Source of the DNA: Stomoxys calcitrans
Lineage: Eukaryota > Arthropoda > Insecta > Diptera > Muscidae
Assembly (NCBI RefSeq): GCF_963082655.1
Contig: NC_081556.1
Coordinates: 68,247,227 to 68,311,226, forward strand
Reading direction: 5' to 3'
Length of the DNA: 64,000 nucleotides
The notes below the pieces were generated by a model. The model had not been told where the DNA came from, made no database searches, and saw nothing but the letters and a program-made list of their open reading frames with translations. Of this stretch, positions 1 through 10,868 are shown one piece after another (the stretch's first letter is position 1; each line of letters starts with the position of its first letter). The position numbers were made by a program, and so were the translations under genes.

Positions 1-95
1 CATGCTCTAGATCATTTAGAACTACCTTAAAACTTCTGGGCGGTGGATATCTATCCACAATAACAGCCCAAAAGGTATTGATTAGACAGAATGTA

Positions 96-314
96 TTGGG
101 TTGCCCAAAAAGTAATATAGTCGGCGTTGACAAATTTTTTCACAGCTTGTGACTCTGTAATTGTATTCTTTCTTCTGTCAGTTATCAGCTATTACTTTTA
201 GCTTGCTTTAGAAAAAAAGTGTAAAAAAGTATATTTGATCAAAGTTCATTCTAAGTTTTATTAAAAATGCATTTACTTTCTTTTAAAAAATCCGCAATTA
301 CTTTTTGGGCAACC
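96..314. mobile_element. mariner-type MITE, copy 1
   Basis: A 219-bp copy of the MITE seen complete at 3406-3641. It begins TTGGGTTGCCCAAAAAGTAA and ends in the inverted form CTTTTTGGGCAACC. It sits in the LINE-A copy after a TA. The left end lacks the TTGCGGATTTTTC stretch and the right end lacks CAATA, so both termini are slightly eroded. Confidence 0.85.
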
Positions 315-427
315 AGTTACGCCTTCGCACTGGTACGATCTTTGCCTCCAGATGGAGGTGGTCCACATGAGAACTGAGGAGACAGCCCGTCGCAGTTTGG
401 AGGGCAGTATTCCGACAGATCGGAAAA

Positions 428-540
428 CCCGCTTACACTGCTCATTAAATCTGAATTTAAGGCTCTCGTCAGCTGATTTTATAAAGGGAAACGGATGATC
501 GAGCCATTAAATCCGGATTTAAAGATTATTGTAAACGGGG
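428..540. mobile_element. GTTTACACTG inverted-repeat MITE, copy 1
   Basis: A 113-bp insert in the LINE-A copy, starting CCCGCTTACACTGCTCATTA and ending GTAAACGGGG. The same arrangement occurs at 51101-51200, where the 14-bp termini are perfect inverted repeats. The interior keeps CTCGTCAGCTGATTTT and an AAAGGGAAA stretch in both copies. No coding capacity. Transposase family unknown. Confidence 0.65.
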
Positions 541-3175
541 TTGAATATTATTCCACTGCGTGTCACAAAGATGACGAGATCACACTTACTTACTCACTTA
601 CCACAAACCGGCCAACTGCTTTGTACGTAGTCAACAAGGTTTTTTTCAAACTATCGCAGATGTCAACAATGGATGGGGGGCCTGATGCCATGTTGTAGAA
701 TCGTCCGCATATGATACGATCTCTATGCCATCTGGAGGGGGTGGAATGGGGTTCTCCCTGTTTCACTCTAGGGTGCTTCGACTTTTTATCCCTAAATTCC
801 AGAAATGAGTGTCGACCAGCGTTTCAGGCCTGGGTGGAGGGACGTGTTGGCGATGTCCTCATATAGTTTGGCATGGCTGACCGTGTCGAATGCCTTCGAT
901 AGGTCCAGTGCCACGAGAACCATCCTATCACATGGTCTGGGTTGCTTAAAGCCACAGCAAATTTGTGCGGTGATAGCATACAAAGCAGTTGTTGTGCTAT
1001 GCAGTCTTAGAAATTCATGTTGATGCTCGGCGCTTGGAAATTCTCCTACGAGGCCCGGGAGGAGTAATGCCTCAAGCGTCTTTGCTACTGGTGAGAGAAG
1101 GGAGATCGGTCTGTACGACTACCCCAAACTCGGGTCCTTTCCAGGCTTCAGTATGGGGCACTCTGCCATCTTCCAGACATCGGGAACTATAAGAGTGTTC
1201 AAAGATTCGCCAGAAATAATGTACAGATTTTGTCGGGCCCAACGCCTTGGATGATTTGGCGCCACGGATGACATTCGCAACTTCGCCACAACAATACGGC
1301 GAAAGACTCTCGAATGCCTTGCCACTCTCGAGATTCACAATAAATTGACGGTTGAACAACCTGGCGCATCTCTTCGGAACAGTCACGGTTACGACGTCAA
1401 AAGTAACTGAGGTCCTGTCATCTTGTCTACCGGGGTTCGAGAGTGACTTAACAGTAGTCCACAGCTTGCCTAAACAGGTGCCAAAGTTACATTGTTCCAA
1501 GTGTTCCAGCCACAAATTCCGCCTATGTTCGTTTACTACCCTGTTTATTTCCAGATTCAGCTCGCTTATTCTTGGGTTAGTGGGGTCCGTACAACAAATT
1601 CCATCACACTCGTTTGCGAGTACCACTGCCTGCGCCGGGAAATTGGGCCTCACTTGGGGTATTCGACCGGCTGGTATAAAGCGAGCGGCTGCTGCGTAAA
1701 TGATGTCTCGGAATTTCCTCTTGGCAACTAGCACATCCGAGGGGAGGAGATGGCAGTTCACTGAAGCGGCAATTGGTATAATCTCTGAAGCCAGCCCAAT
1801 CGGCCTTCTTCTTGTTGATAAACGTCCGGCGCTCAGAGGTTATGAAGTCGGGGGATCGGTCGGTATTGAGAATTATGGGGAGGTGGTCTGACTCCAAAGA
1901 AATAATGGCTTGCCAAAATACGTCACTTAGGAGATCAGGGAGTACAATGGAAATGTCTGGCGAGCTGCTGCACCTCCTTGTAATCCTAGTGGGGGCATCC
2001 TCATTCACCGTGAAAAACGTGAAGCCTTCAATCTGCTCTGCCAAAACCATGCCACGGTCGTTGCCTAGGGGAGAATGCCATGAAATGTGATGCGCTTTAA
2101 AGTCCCTTAGAACCAGACGATTATGGCTAGATAGTAACCCATTTATGTAAGGGTTGTAAGCTTGGCCATTAATTGGGACACAGCTACCAACCGGCGATAT
2201 GTATACGTTGTATAGCTCTATCTCAGCATTACCGGACCTGACTGCTATCCCCATGCAGGGGTCACTAGCGCCAGGCGCAGGCGAGATGGACCTATATTGA
2301 CAAATGTTCAAGCTGCAAGTCTTGGTCAGCTTTGTCTTCTGGATCGCTGCGACCAATATGTTTTTTTCCGACTCATAAACACCACAATCTCGTCTATCTT
2401 ATCACGGAGACCGTTGCAGTTGAGTTGCAAAATGATACACTTCCTGATGGCAATATTGAGGCTGGGATGCTGCTGTTGCGTATATCGCTGCACGAGAGAG
2501 GTAAGGAGGTCACATAGTCCGACGACGAGGACGCAGAAGGCGACGATGGCGATGCTTGTGACCCACTACTGTCTATGCTCACACAGCATATTGCAACATA
2601 TTCAGTATGACTATAATCCCGTAGTGATGTGAGGCCAAAGCAAGATCGGAAATGAACCCACTCCATGCGATGATGGAGGCGGTTCTGGCAAACCGAACAG
2701 ATCCAGGGTTCTTTTCAATTCCGGCACAGACCAGAAGCGCACGGAGAAGGCACTCCGGGATGTGTCTCTCCCATGACGAAAAAAGACGAACACGTTCACT
2801 GATGAAGGATTCCATTGCATCAATGCCTATGAAGGATTCCATTGGATCAATCGGGTGCAAATGGCGCGAACTAGTAATATACACAAAATCAGAGTTGCAC
2901 TAATCACTGATTTAGACATATAGTGCACTCAATATTTTGTTGTTGGGCAACAGCCACTACCTTTAAATGAATGTGTCTTACAACGGCTGCCATGGGATAG
3001 CTGTGTGTTGTTGTTTGACTTTTGTTTGTGTTCTGACAAAGAAAAGAATCCTTCGGATTTCGGAAAAATTTAATGGGCATTTTTGCTGTGAATAAAGTCA
3101 GTACTAGGCTTAAAACACTGAAGTGTTAAATATGGAAACTCTGTTCAAACACACAAAAACCCGATTTCGAAAATT

Positions 3176-3400
3176 TTATCACCCAAAAGAACGTAGTACC
3201 AAATTTAACTTATGAAACAATTTTAAAAAAAGTATTATGTTATCATTGATATTTTTGTAGTGTTCAAAAAATTAATGGCGAAAAGCATGTGTTTTCACCC
3301 ATAACTTATGAAACAATTTAAAAAAAGGATTGTATTATCATTTAGATTTTTCTAGTGTTTCAAAAAGTTATAGTTACCCTGTAGGAAATGTCAATAGTAA
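3176..3400. repeat. two-unit ~96-bp tandem repeat
   Basis: The block starting AACTTATGAAACAATT occurs at 3207 and again at 3303, each followed by an A-run, TTATCATT and TTTTT(G/C)TAGTGTT. The words TATTGTGTTTTCATTGAGAT and TTGTAGTGCTTGAAAAAGTA in the inverted-repeat element at 51295-51545 resemble this unit, so it may be a relic of that family. Confidence 0.45.
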
Positions 3401-3405
3401 ATCTA

Positions 3406-3641
3406 TTGGGTTGCCCAAAAAGTAATTGCGGATTTTTCATATAGTCGGCGTAGACAAATTTTTTCACAGCTTGTGACTTTGTAATTGCATTCTTTCTTCC
3501 GTCAGTTATCAGCTGTTACTTTTAGCTTGCTTTAGAAAAAAAGTGTAAAAAAGTATATTTGATTAAAGTTCATTCTAAGTTTTATTAAAAATGTATTTAC
3601 TTTCTTTTAAAAAATCCGCAATTACTTTTTGGGCAACCCAA
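3406..3641. mobile_element. mariner-type MITE, copy 2 (complete)
   Basis: A 236-bp element with terminal inverted repeats of about 31 bp: TTGGGTTGCCCAAAAAGTAA at the left and its complement at the right. It is flanked by a TA duplication (3404-3405 and 3642-3643). The AAAAGTAATTGCGG core resembles mariner ends of the cecropia/Hsmar1 type, and the TA target fits that superfamily. The interior is non-coding, so it would need a transposase in trans. Confidence 0.9.
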
Positions 3642-3747
3642 TACAAATAAGAAGTTTAAATTGGTGTCTAGAATTTGTACTACAATAAAGTTTAAAACTA
3701 CCACCACCATAAATGACCTATTATGGATGCTGACTTAGGAGGGATTT

Positions 3748-5160
3748 GAACCCGTCTGCTATGCAGACGATGCCTTAATATATCTAAGATCTAAGGGGTA
3801 AAGGTCCGAACGAGCTATGCAGAAGGGCCTTGCATATGACATATGACTGGGCTAGACCCAGAGGTCTCAATGTTAACCCAGAGAAGACTGAAATATGCCT
3901 GTTCACGAGGAGGACGAAGGTGGGTCAATTTAACGCACCCCGTTTCCTCAATAACACGATTTCGATATCTGACAAGGTCAAATACTTAGGTGTGATCTTG
4001 GACCGGAAACTGAATTGGAAGTGTCACATTCAGGAGCGTACTGAGAAGGCTCACAGATGTTGGGCACTATGTAGACAGGACGTAGGCTCTACAGGAGAGT
4101 GATTAGACCAATACTTACTTACGCATCAGTAGTTTGGTGGACTGCTATGGAGAAAAAGTGCAACATAAGGACCATACAACAGGTTCAGAGAACATGTTGT
4201 CTTATCATAGGCGGAGCGATGAGGACAACGCCCACTGTAGACTATTCTAGAAATCCGACCCATTGACATACAGATCAAGTGTGAGGCAGCCACTGCGGCT
4301 ATGAGACTTAAGGCGATAGGAGAATGGATTGAGGATGAGAGCAGCTCATACCATGGCGATATATTCGAGGCGACGATAGGAAACCTGGAAAGAAGGGAAG
4401 AGGTTTCCGATCGGATGCCTGAGATGAACCTAGAAGTCGAGTGAAAGGCACCGCTGCCATCGGCTCAGTCTTGGATTGACGGAACCCTAGTATTGCCAAC
4501 TGGAAGATCATGTTACACGGATAGATCAAAGCTAGAGGATAGAGTGGGCCTAGGGTCTACATAGAGAACCCAGGGACTGAGATCTGTTTTAGACTGCCTG
4601 ACTAAAATATGGTACTGCCGGCGGAGATCCGGGCGATTACGAAATGCGTGAGGTGGTGTGATACTAACGCAAGGACGTCGAGTGTGAACATCTTTACCGA
4701 CAGTGAAATTGCCATAAGAGCAATAGCAACCAGGACGATAAGGTCACGAACAGTCTTGCAATGTAAGAAGAAGATTAACGCCTCCTCTGAGGATGGAAAA
4801 ATCCACTTCGTTTGGGTGCCGGGCCACAACGGAGTAAGGGGAAATGAATGGGCATACGATTTGGCGGTGAATACCAGAGGATTGTCGTTAATAAACTTGG
4901 TTAACCCGAATCCTTTCATGTCGACGCAGTCCGAGTTAAGAGAGTGGGCGACGAATGCGCATGCAACATTGCGAAAATTCTATGGGTGAATCCAGATTGT
5001 GAGAAGACGAGGCTATTACTGAAAGGAAGTAAAAAGAAGGTCAGTATAGCTATAGGTATCATAACGGGACATATAGGACTACGAGCTCATTTATGTAAAA
5101 TCGGTGCGGCAAGTGACAGCATGTGGGGAAGATGATGAGAGGTATGCGCATAGAATATGC
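3748..5160 (+). pseudogene. LINE-C fragment: reverse transcriptase plus RNase H remnant
   Basis: A 5'-truncated non-LTR retrotransposon. The RT catalytic box YADD is read at 3760-3771. The next RT block (3830-4102) carries LNVNPEKTEICLF and VKYLGVILDRKLNWK. After frameshifts an RNase H-like domain follows at 4609-4989, with FTDSEIAIRAI and VWVPGHNGVRGNEWA. RT plus RNase H is typical of I, R1 and LOA group elements. Its 3' end diverges from the other copies after about 5110. Related fragments lie at 7970-8222, 18268-18482, 30890-31895, 39845-40615 and 42558-42642. Non-functional. Confidence 0.8.
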
Positions 5161-5480
5161 GAGATAGAAGATAACAACAAAGAGAATGCTAAAAAAACCT
5201 ACATCTTAAAACCGTCAAACCTGGCCGGCTGGTTACTGCTGTTCTCGTGAGACCAACTTATTAAATCCGCCTTGGAAATTCAAATGCAACACTGTATTGA
5301 ATACCGGTTATTATCGGTAGTTTTGGGAAGCACTTTTTCTCAACATCCGACAATTTCTCATTGAAATAATAAATTTTTGTACTTTCACTCAATTTCAAAA
5401 AAATCGTTTCATTAATTTAAATGCTGACCACAATATATATTCTGAACACAATAAAAATGAAGATCACAATAAAACGCCGT
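5161..5480. other. unassigned AT-rich spacer
   Basis: No gene, RNA or repeat boundary recognised. The sequence is AT-rich, with scattered short words such as AACACAATAAAAATGAAGAT. Confidence 0.4.
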
Positions 5481-5780
5481 CAATAACATCACTGTTGACA
5501 AATGCAAATCACCTCAATCGAAGTGTAAACGGGGATTGGAGATTATCGCACATCAAGTGGATTTGGACTCTAGTGTAGATATGGTTTTAATTGCTCCACG
5601 CAAAGGTTAACAGTTTCCGTTCTTTTTGAATTTTAGCTACTCGGTGTCACCCTGTAGATGTAGAAAATTCTGAGCTATTGCACGTTAACGACGTTGTAAC
5701 TTTACGCTGGTTTCAGAACCATAATCTCAAAAGATGTCATATAATATATTACTTGCTGCTGATATTTAGTTTGGATAAAT
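5481..5780 (+). promoter_or_regulatory. upstream region of rswl, possible 5' UTR or upstream exon
   Basis: Unique-looking sequence between the LINE-C fragment and the rswl start codon. A GTGTAAACGGGG word at 5524 recalls the end of the GTTTACACTG MITE. An acceptor-like TTTTTGAATTTTAG ends at 5635 and is followed by a frame open to about 5843, which overlaps the rswl start in another frame. A leader intron is possible. No TATA box is evident. Confidence 0.35.
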
Positions 5781-7264
5781 ATGCTACAATCTATAATAAG
5801 TGCTGTCGGGAAAATACGAGTTTTGGAACTGCACAAAGCGACTAAGCAATTGTTTTACATCCGTCGTTTTGCAACAGTCAACACAAGTAGTATTGAAAAC
5901 CATAGTAGTGTAAAAGATGCCTCCGATCACACGAATGTTAGACCGCCAAGAAAAACTGTTAATCCGTTTTCCATTAAGGATCCCCCGTCAGCTGATGGTA
6001 ATGCTGCTCCATACAATCCCGCAATAAGTTCGGAAGAAAAAGAGCGTCGCTTGAAAGTTCTACAACTAGAGGTAGATATAGCAAATCAAGAGGGACGAAG
6101 GGTTCCAAGTTTGAATTTCTTTCAAAAATACCATTGGGAACATGTGCTGACATTGCCCTCAAAATCAGCTCGAATGAAATATTATGGATTTCTTTGGCAA
6201 GTTGAAATAAAAAAGCAAGCAAAGCTGCGAAGAAAGGAAGAAAAAGCGGCCGATTGCCAAGAGCGATTGGAAAAATTGCGAGAAGAGAGAGAACAAAATG
6301 GCCACATTATCTACGGATTGGGGCACGTGTCGATGTTTATGCGGATTTATGATTCGACAATAAATCACTGGATGAACCACAGGTATTTGTACTTTTCATT
6401 AAGTTGCAAGAATTGTACATAATACTTTTTTGCACCACAGGCTAATAAGAGCGATGCAGTATTCCCCAAAAATGGTTTTAGACTGTTCGTACGACCAGTA
6501 CATGACCCAGAGAGAAGCCGAAAACGCAGCCAAACAATTAATGTTGTGTTTTGCAGAAAACCGTTCGCATGACGATCCCTTCGACTTACATTACTGCAAT
6601 GTCAACTTAGACACACCATGCATGCAAAGTCTTCAACGCTATATACCCACCATGCTGAATATGGATTTTCCAATGAATGTTCATCAGAAATGCTTCACAG
6701 AGTTGTTTCCCAAAGACAAAATAGTATATTTAACACCCCACTGCCGCACTGATTTAGTGGAGTATAACCATGATGATGTGTACATAGTGGGGGCAATGGT
6801 GGACACAGTTAGTATAGAAAGCGTTTGCGTTAAATATAAATTTATTATTATAAATATTTAACTTATTGTAGGTAAACAACGAGCCTTTATCATTAGCGAA
6901 AGCCAAAAAACTGGGACTTCGCATGGCAAGACTGCCACTAGACCGCTATTTACAATGGGGAGCTGGTTCTGGAAAATCGTTGACTTTAAATCAGATGATT
7001 AAAATAATGCTAGACGTAAGGAAAACTGGCGACTGGAGAAAAGCATTAAGTCACGTTCCACGACGCAAGCTTTATGATCAGCAAAATGAATGCACTCGAG
7101 GCCGTAATGATTTACAAAAGGGAGCTAATCGTGTAAATGTTAAAATAGGTAGCATAATGGAAGTCGAAGATTTTACGGAGGAAGTTTCTCGATTACGTTC
7201 GCAAAGAAAGAAATTTAATGTGTCATCGTGGGGGGCAAAAAAAAAGGGACAACAAGGGTCATAA
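5781..7264 (+). CDS. rswl: Mitochondrial RNase P subunit 1 / tRNA (m1R9) methyltransferase TRMT10C, roswell orthologue
   Basis: Three exons, 5781-6382, 6441-6807 and 6872-7264, joined by GT-AG introns of 58 and 64 bp, give 453 residues. In the family, TRMT10C (MRPP1) works in the mitochondrial matrix with the dehydrogenase MRPP2 and the nuclease PRORP: it methylates position 9 of mitochondrial tRNAs and helps remove 5' leaders. Residues 1-35 form a basic, acid-free presequence with a cleavage-like RRFAT. A charged helical linker (about 140-190) follows, then the SPOUT methyltransferase domain (about 195-420), with VLDCSYDQYM early in the domain, IVYLTPHC in the middle, VGAMVDT (Asp322 matching the proposed catalytic Asp of TRM10 proteins) and LPLDRYLQWG. 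All exon junctions keep frame. The first ATG is chosen because the presequence follows it directly. Intact, with an AATAAA just downstream. Confidence 0.93.
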
Positions 7265-7274
7265 TTGTTTTGCC

Positions 7275-7280
7275 AATAAA
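7275..7280 (+). terminator. poly(A) signal of rswl
   Basis: AATAAA, 10 nt after the TAA stop of rswl. The T-rich stretch that follows fits a short 3' UTR. Confidence 0.6.
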
Positions 7281-7630
7281 AAATTGTTTCAGACATACAT
7301 ATGATGTTAACGTGAACCCTTAATAAATCATTATCCAAAGAAAAATGGCAACAACAAATTCTTTAGTCCAATGGGCAATTAACAATTTGGAAGTTTGGAA
7401 ATATGCGGGTATGTTCTAAAATATGATGTAAACTTTAACCTCCATAAACCTACATACAAAGTAAAATGGCAACAGCATATCCATTTACTTTTCCCCTCAA
7501 ATAAATCAGTGTGTTCCGGTATCGGCGTATACATTAAAAACATTTTTAATTATCACTATTATTTTGTAATCTGTTTGTGTATTGTTGATCTTTTTCGTTT
7601 CGGCTATAGGTCTATTGAAATAAATAATTG

Positions 7631-7668
7631 AATTTTATTTAATTATTTTCCAATAATTAAATAAAATT
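7631..7668. repeat. perfect 17-bp inverted repeat (hairpin)
   Basis: The arm AATTTTATTTAATTATT (7631-7647) is repeated as its exact complement at 7652-7668, with a 4-nt loop TTCC. It directly abuts the SINE-1 copy that follows. Confidence 0.8.
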
Positions 7669-7968
7669 CCGCCTTTGACGCTGAACGCTTGGTTTAGAAT
7701 CCTGGCAAGACCATTAAAAAAATTTCACCGGTGGTTTTCCCCTCCTAATGCTGGCAACATTTGTGAGGTATTATGCCATGTAAAACTTCTCTCGAAGGAG
7801 ATGTCGCACTGCGGCACGCCGTTCGGACTCGGCTATAAAAAGGAGGCCCCTTATCATTGAGCTTAAAACTTGAATCGGACTGCTCTCATTAATATGTGAG
7901 AAGTTTGCCCCAATTCCTTAGTGGAATGTTGATGGGCGAAATTTGCAATTTGCAACCTCGAAAAAGAA
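7669..7968 (+). mobile_element. SINE-1 (tRNA-derived), 5'-truncated long copy
   Basis: Starts inside the tRNA-like head at GCCTTTGACGCTGAACGC and has a mutated B box (GGTTTAGAATCC). The body has CCCCTCCTAATGCTGGCAAC, GAGGTATTATGCCATGTAAA, a CGGCACGCCGTTCGGACTCG block and TTGATGGGCGAAATTTGC. Matching pieces occur at 8795, 12749, 19167, 35640 (minus), 43456 (minus) and 61014. The intact head elsewhere carries A-box-like (GTGGCGCAGAGGTTAGCAT) and B-box (GGTTCGAATCC) pol III promoter words. Confidence 0.8.
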
Positions 7969-7969
7969 A

Positions 7970-8222
7970 CTCCAAGTTAGGAATTCCGTATTACTTATAA
8001 AATCTTTAATTGTTATCCATGCCCAGTGGATTGGCATGTCGTAATTGGTTCATGTCTGGTATATTGTCCCGACCTAAGTGCCGGTATCTGTTAGACGCGA
8101 AAACCGGGCATTGACAAAGGAAAAACTCCAACGTCTCATTACCTTCATATCACTTGCCGCCCCGATTTTACATAAGCGAGCTCGTAGCTATACTGACCTC
8201 CTTCTTACTTCCTTTTTTTTAA
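7970..8222 (-). mobile_element. LINE-C 3' end fragment
   Basis: Minus-strand match to the end of LINE-C. The complement of 8050-8220 reproduces GGAAGTAA...GAAGGTCAGTATAGC and GAGCTC(A/G)(T/C)TTATGTAAAATCGG, as at 5025-5110, then continues into the 3' region (CAGATACCGGCACTTAGGT) shared with 18300 and 39880. Abuts the SINE-1 tail. Confidence 0.7.
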
Positions 8223-8790
8223 AGGCATTAAAAAAATGAGTTATATTACTAAATTATACTGATTTTAATATAATTTATTCATTTGGCATTAGGTCTTATG
8301 ACATAAATAATTTTTTGTTTGGTTGGGTAAATGTTATATCTACATATTTTCATTAAGGATCCAAAATCATTTTCAAAAAATGCCATTGTGCCTAAAGACG
8401 GTCATATTGCCTAAAACAACTTATATTGGCATCGTTAGGGCGATATAACATTCGTCTTATTGGGCAGAAATGTTTTTGGTGACAAGACGCTACCCCTGTG
8501 GACGCCCCTTCTGAGCTTCTCATGACAAAGACAAAGGACGCATTGTTTGTGCATCACAGCCGCATTGAGAAGGCACCATTTGGTGCACTGAAATCAATAC
8601 TTCTTTTTGTGGTTAGAAAAATGGCTGCAACCTCTGCCGTAAGGATAAGCGAGCTCTCTCTTTTTACTTTTATCGGGCAGAAGCTACGGACATTGTGTTA
8701 TGCTTGACACAATACTTGATATCCCAGACATTGTGGATTACACATTATTTGAGCCGCTATTTGATAGAAAATGGTATACGGACATGGAAA
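8223..8790. other. intergenic AT-rich spacer
   Basis: No gene or repeat recognised. The 69-codon frame at 8498-8707 shows no domain or codon signature that I recognise. Confidence 0.4.
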
Positions 8791-8794
8791 CCTC

Positions 8795-8938
8795 TGCCAC
8801 CATAACGCAGAGGTTAGAATGTATGCCTATGACGGTGAACGCCTTGGTTCGAATCCTGGTGAGATAATCAGAAAGTTTTTCAGCAGTTGTTATCCCCTCC
8901 TAATGCTGGCGACATTTGCGAGGTACTATTGTATGTAC
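8795..8938 (+). mobile_element. SINE-1 head fragment joined to an R370 repeat
   Basis: tRNA-like head with ACGCAGAGGTTAGAAT (A-box region) and GGTTCGAATCCTGGTGAGA (intact B box), then the shared CCCCTCCTAATGCTGGCGAC body. It breaks off after GAGGTACTATTGTATGTA, where R370 starts. Confidence 0.75.
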
Positions 8939-9306
8939 CGGCACGGGATAACTGTGAGCATCACACGGATTGGAACTTTGAGCTCCGATCTGTGTGGTGT
9001 TCATTGCTGTACCGAAAAGCTTAGCTGCGAGCCACAGTTCATGGTGGAATGCTCCATACGGAGTAGCTGCAATCAGCGTTATCGAGCGGAGAGTCTCAGT
9101 GAGTGGTCGGGCAGCACCGGCTCTTGCACAAATAATAAGTGCCTATGATGCTCGATATGACGAGGCGAGATTTTGGCGCCTTTAAATAACCAATGGCCTC
9201 CCTGTTCCCGCTGCGATCGGTCCTTTGGACCAGAACGAGCTTGCTCGTCTATAGGAGCTTGACGAGGATCGCCACTTCCACATGAACATGTAACTACAAC
9301 AACAAC
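8939..9306 (+). repeat. R370 repeat, copy 1
   Basis: A ~370-bp repeat starting CCGGCACGGGATAAC and ending ACTACAACAACAAC. Marker words are GGAACTTTGAGCTCCGATCT, ACGGAGTAGCTGCAATCAGC and TTTAAATAACCAATGGCC. Other copies: 12238-12613 (minus), 22790-23066 (plus, cut by the RTE) and 43762-44020 (minus). No ORF and no clear pol III boxes. The CAA tail matches that of LINE-A. Confidence 0.7.
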
Positions 9307-9312
9307 TAGATA

Positions 9313-9860
9313 GGGGCTACAATATCCTTGATAATAGAAGGTACTTAGACTTTCATACGGTAGGTTCTGGATGGATGACCATGTGGGCTTTAGGGTATAC
9401 TCTCTCTTCTCTCCTGTTTAATTTTTTCTTTAGCCTTACCTAACCTAACCTTGGGGTGTACTCTGAACACTTGGGCTGCTTATATAGAAAAGGTTACGCG
9501 ATCACTGGATTGTTTATCAAGCGGAGATCCTTACCATTAGTAGGATTTCTACTTAAACCTAGTTTTTCATTCAAGACTTGTCTAAGTTAGCGGATGTAAC
9601 ATTCGAAAGTTTAATCTTTTAAAAGCAATCTGGCTGGTTCAGCGGTAGCAACTAGAAGGAATATGCTGTTGCTGTAGTATCAAAATGGATTAAAAGGTAT
9701 AAATCTGATTGCAAACTTACAATTAAAAATAACCAAACCTAAAAAGTCTAAGTAAATCAGAATGCAGACTGCCTCTTAAAACTAACTTAAAGAAGTAAGA
9801 AATTTATAAAATTTACTCTCAGTTCCGGGTAATATATATTTTAGTTCGGCTTTTGCACTA
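9313..9860. other. intergenic spacer, nothing recognised
   Basis: AT-rich, with a short CCTTACCTAACCTAACC run near 9433. No coding frame or repeat boundary identified. Confidence 0.4.
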
Positions 9861-10220
9861 CTGGTTTATGAATAAACTAGCATCCCAGTGGTCCGCTTCG
9901 CTGCCACCGTTGTTGGTACCCCCTTTTTATTGTAGCAATTCCAAAAATCTATTTAGGTAGTCACTCGATTTATAAGATTACGAAGTTTTGTAATAATTTC
10001 GTATAAAATTTCAGAAAACTGTCCCCTTCTGCACAGAAAGCACAAATTAGTACCTAGAATAACAATACATCGGGAAAAATCATTAAATCGCCCAATATAT
10101 ATTGTCATGGGGAAACTAAATCCTTTTGCTCAGTTCGTAAAGATAGTACAATTTTGCATGTTTTGCATTTTCTGGTTGCCCAAAATTTATAGTCAAAGTG
10201 TAGCTGTATCTCAATTTTGG

Positions 10221-10306
10221 GAACTTAAGATCACTCTATAAAGAAAAGACCATATTGTATTAAAACATACAATATGGTAATTTCTTTATAGAGTGATGCT
10301 AAGTTC
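10221..10306. repeat. imperfect 40-bp inverted repeat (hairpin)
   Basis: Left arm GAACTTAAGATCACTCTATA... (10221-10260) pairs with ...TATAGAGTGATGCTAAGTTC (10267-10306) at about 36 of 40 positions around the loop TAAAAC. It lies inside the minisatellite array. Confidence 0.7.
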
Positions 10307-10868
10307 TCTAATTGCACGAATTAAAAAAAAAATCTTCTTACTGCCCAATCTTTTCTGCCAAGATGTAACCGTATCCAAATATTGAGTGCTTTAGCTGAAT
10401 TCGTAAAGATTGTACCATTTTGTACGTTTTACACCTAAATGTACAATTTTGAATAATCTTGTGGCCACCTAAAATTTATAGTCAAGGTGTACTTGTATCC
10501 CAATTTTGAGAGCTTTAGTTCACTCCGTTAAGAAAGCACCATTTTGTACATTTGAGAACCTTAACATACGAATGAAAATATCTTCTAGTCGCCAAATCTA
10601 TGCCTTCAAGGTACCGAAATGTACGAATTTCCAATGGATCATTTAGTTACCCATTATGTATTCTTCTTGTACCCACATGCCCAATTTCAGACCTCTAGCT
10701 CCATCTGTAAAGAAAGTACCAAATAGTACTTAAATGTGCGAATTGTGAATACGTCATTTAGTCACCTATTATATATTTGCTAGTTGTACCTGCATGCCAA
10801 ATTTCAGACCTCTAGCTCCATCGGTGAGGGAAGTACAAATTGGTACCAAAATGTATCAATTTTTAATA

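Larger units (their letters stand above)
1..2991 (-). mobile_element. LINE-A, decayed minus-strand copy (nested insertions)
   Basis: Antisense copy of the non-LTR element seen complete at 36212-39792. Reading the minus strand from 2991 leftwards gives the 5' head (about 2972-2991), the PHD-like finger and NPG motif (2579-2820), endonuclease (about 1600-2360), RT (about 650-1760) and part of the C-terminal region (1-95, 315-427). Many stops and frameshifts break the frame, and about 270 bp is missing near 655. Three inserts interrupt it: a mariner MITE (96-314), a small inverted-repeat element (428-540) and an unidentified segment (about 2856-2970). It is non-functional; the 3' end lies outside the window. 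Confidence 0.85.
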
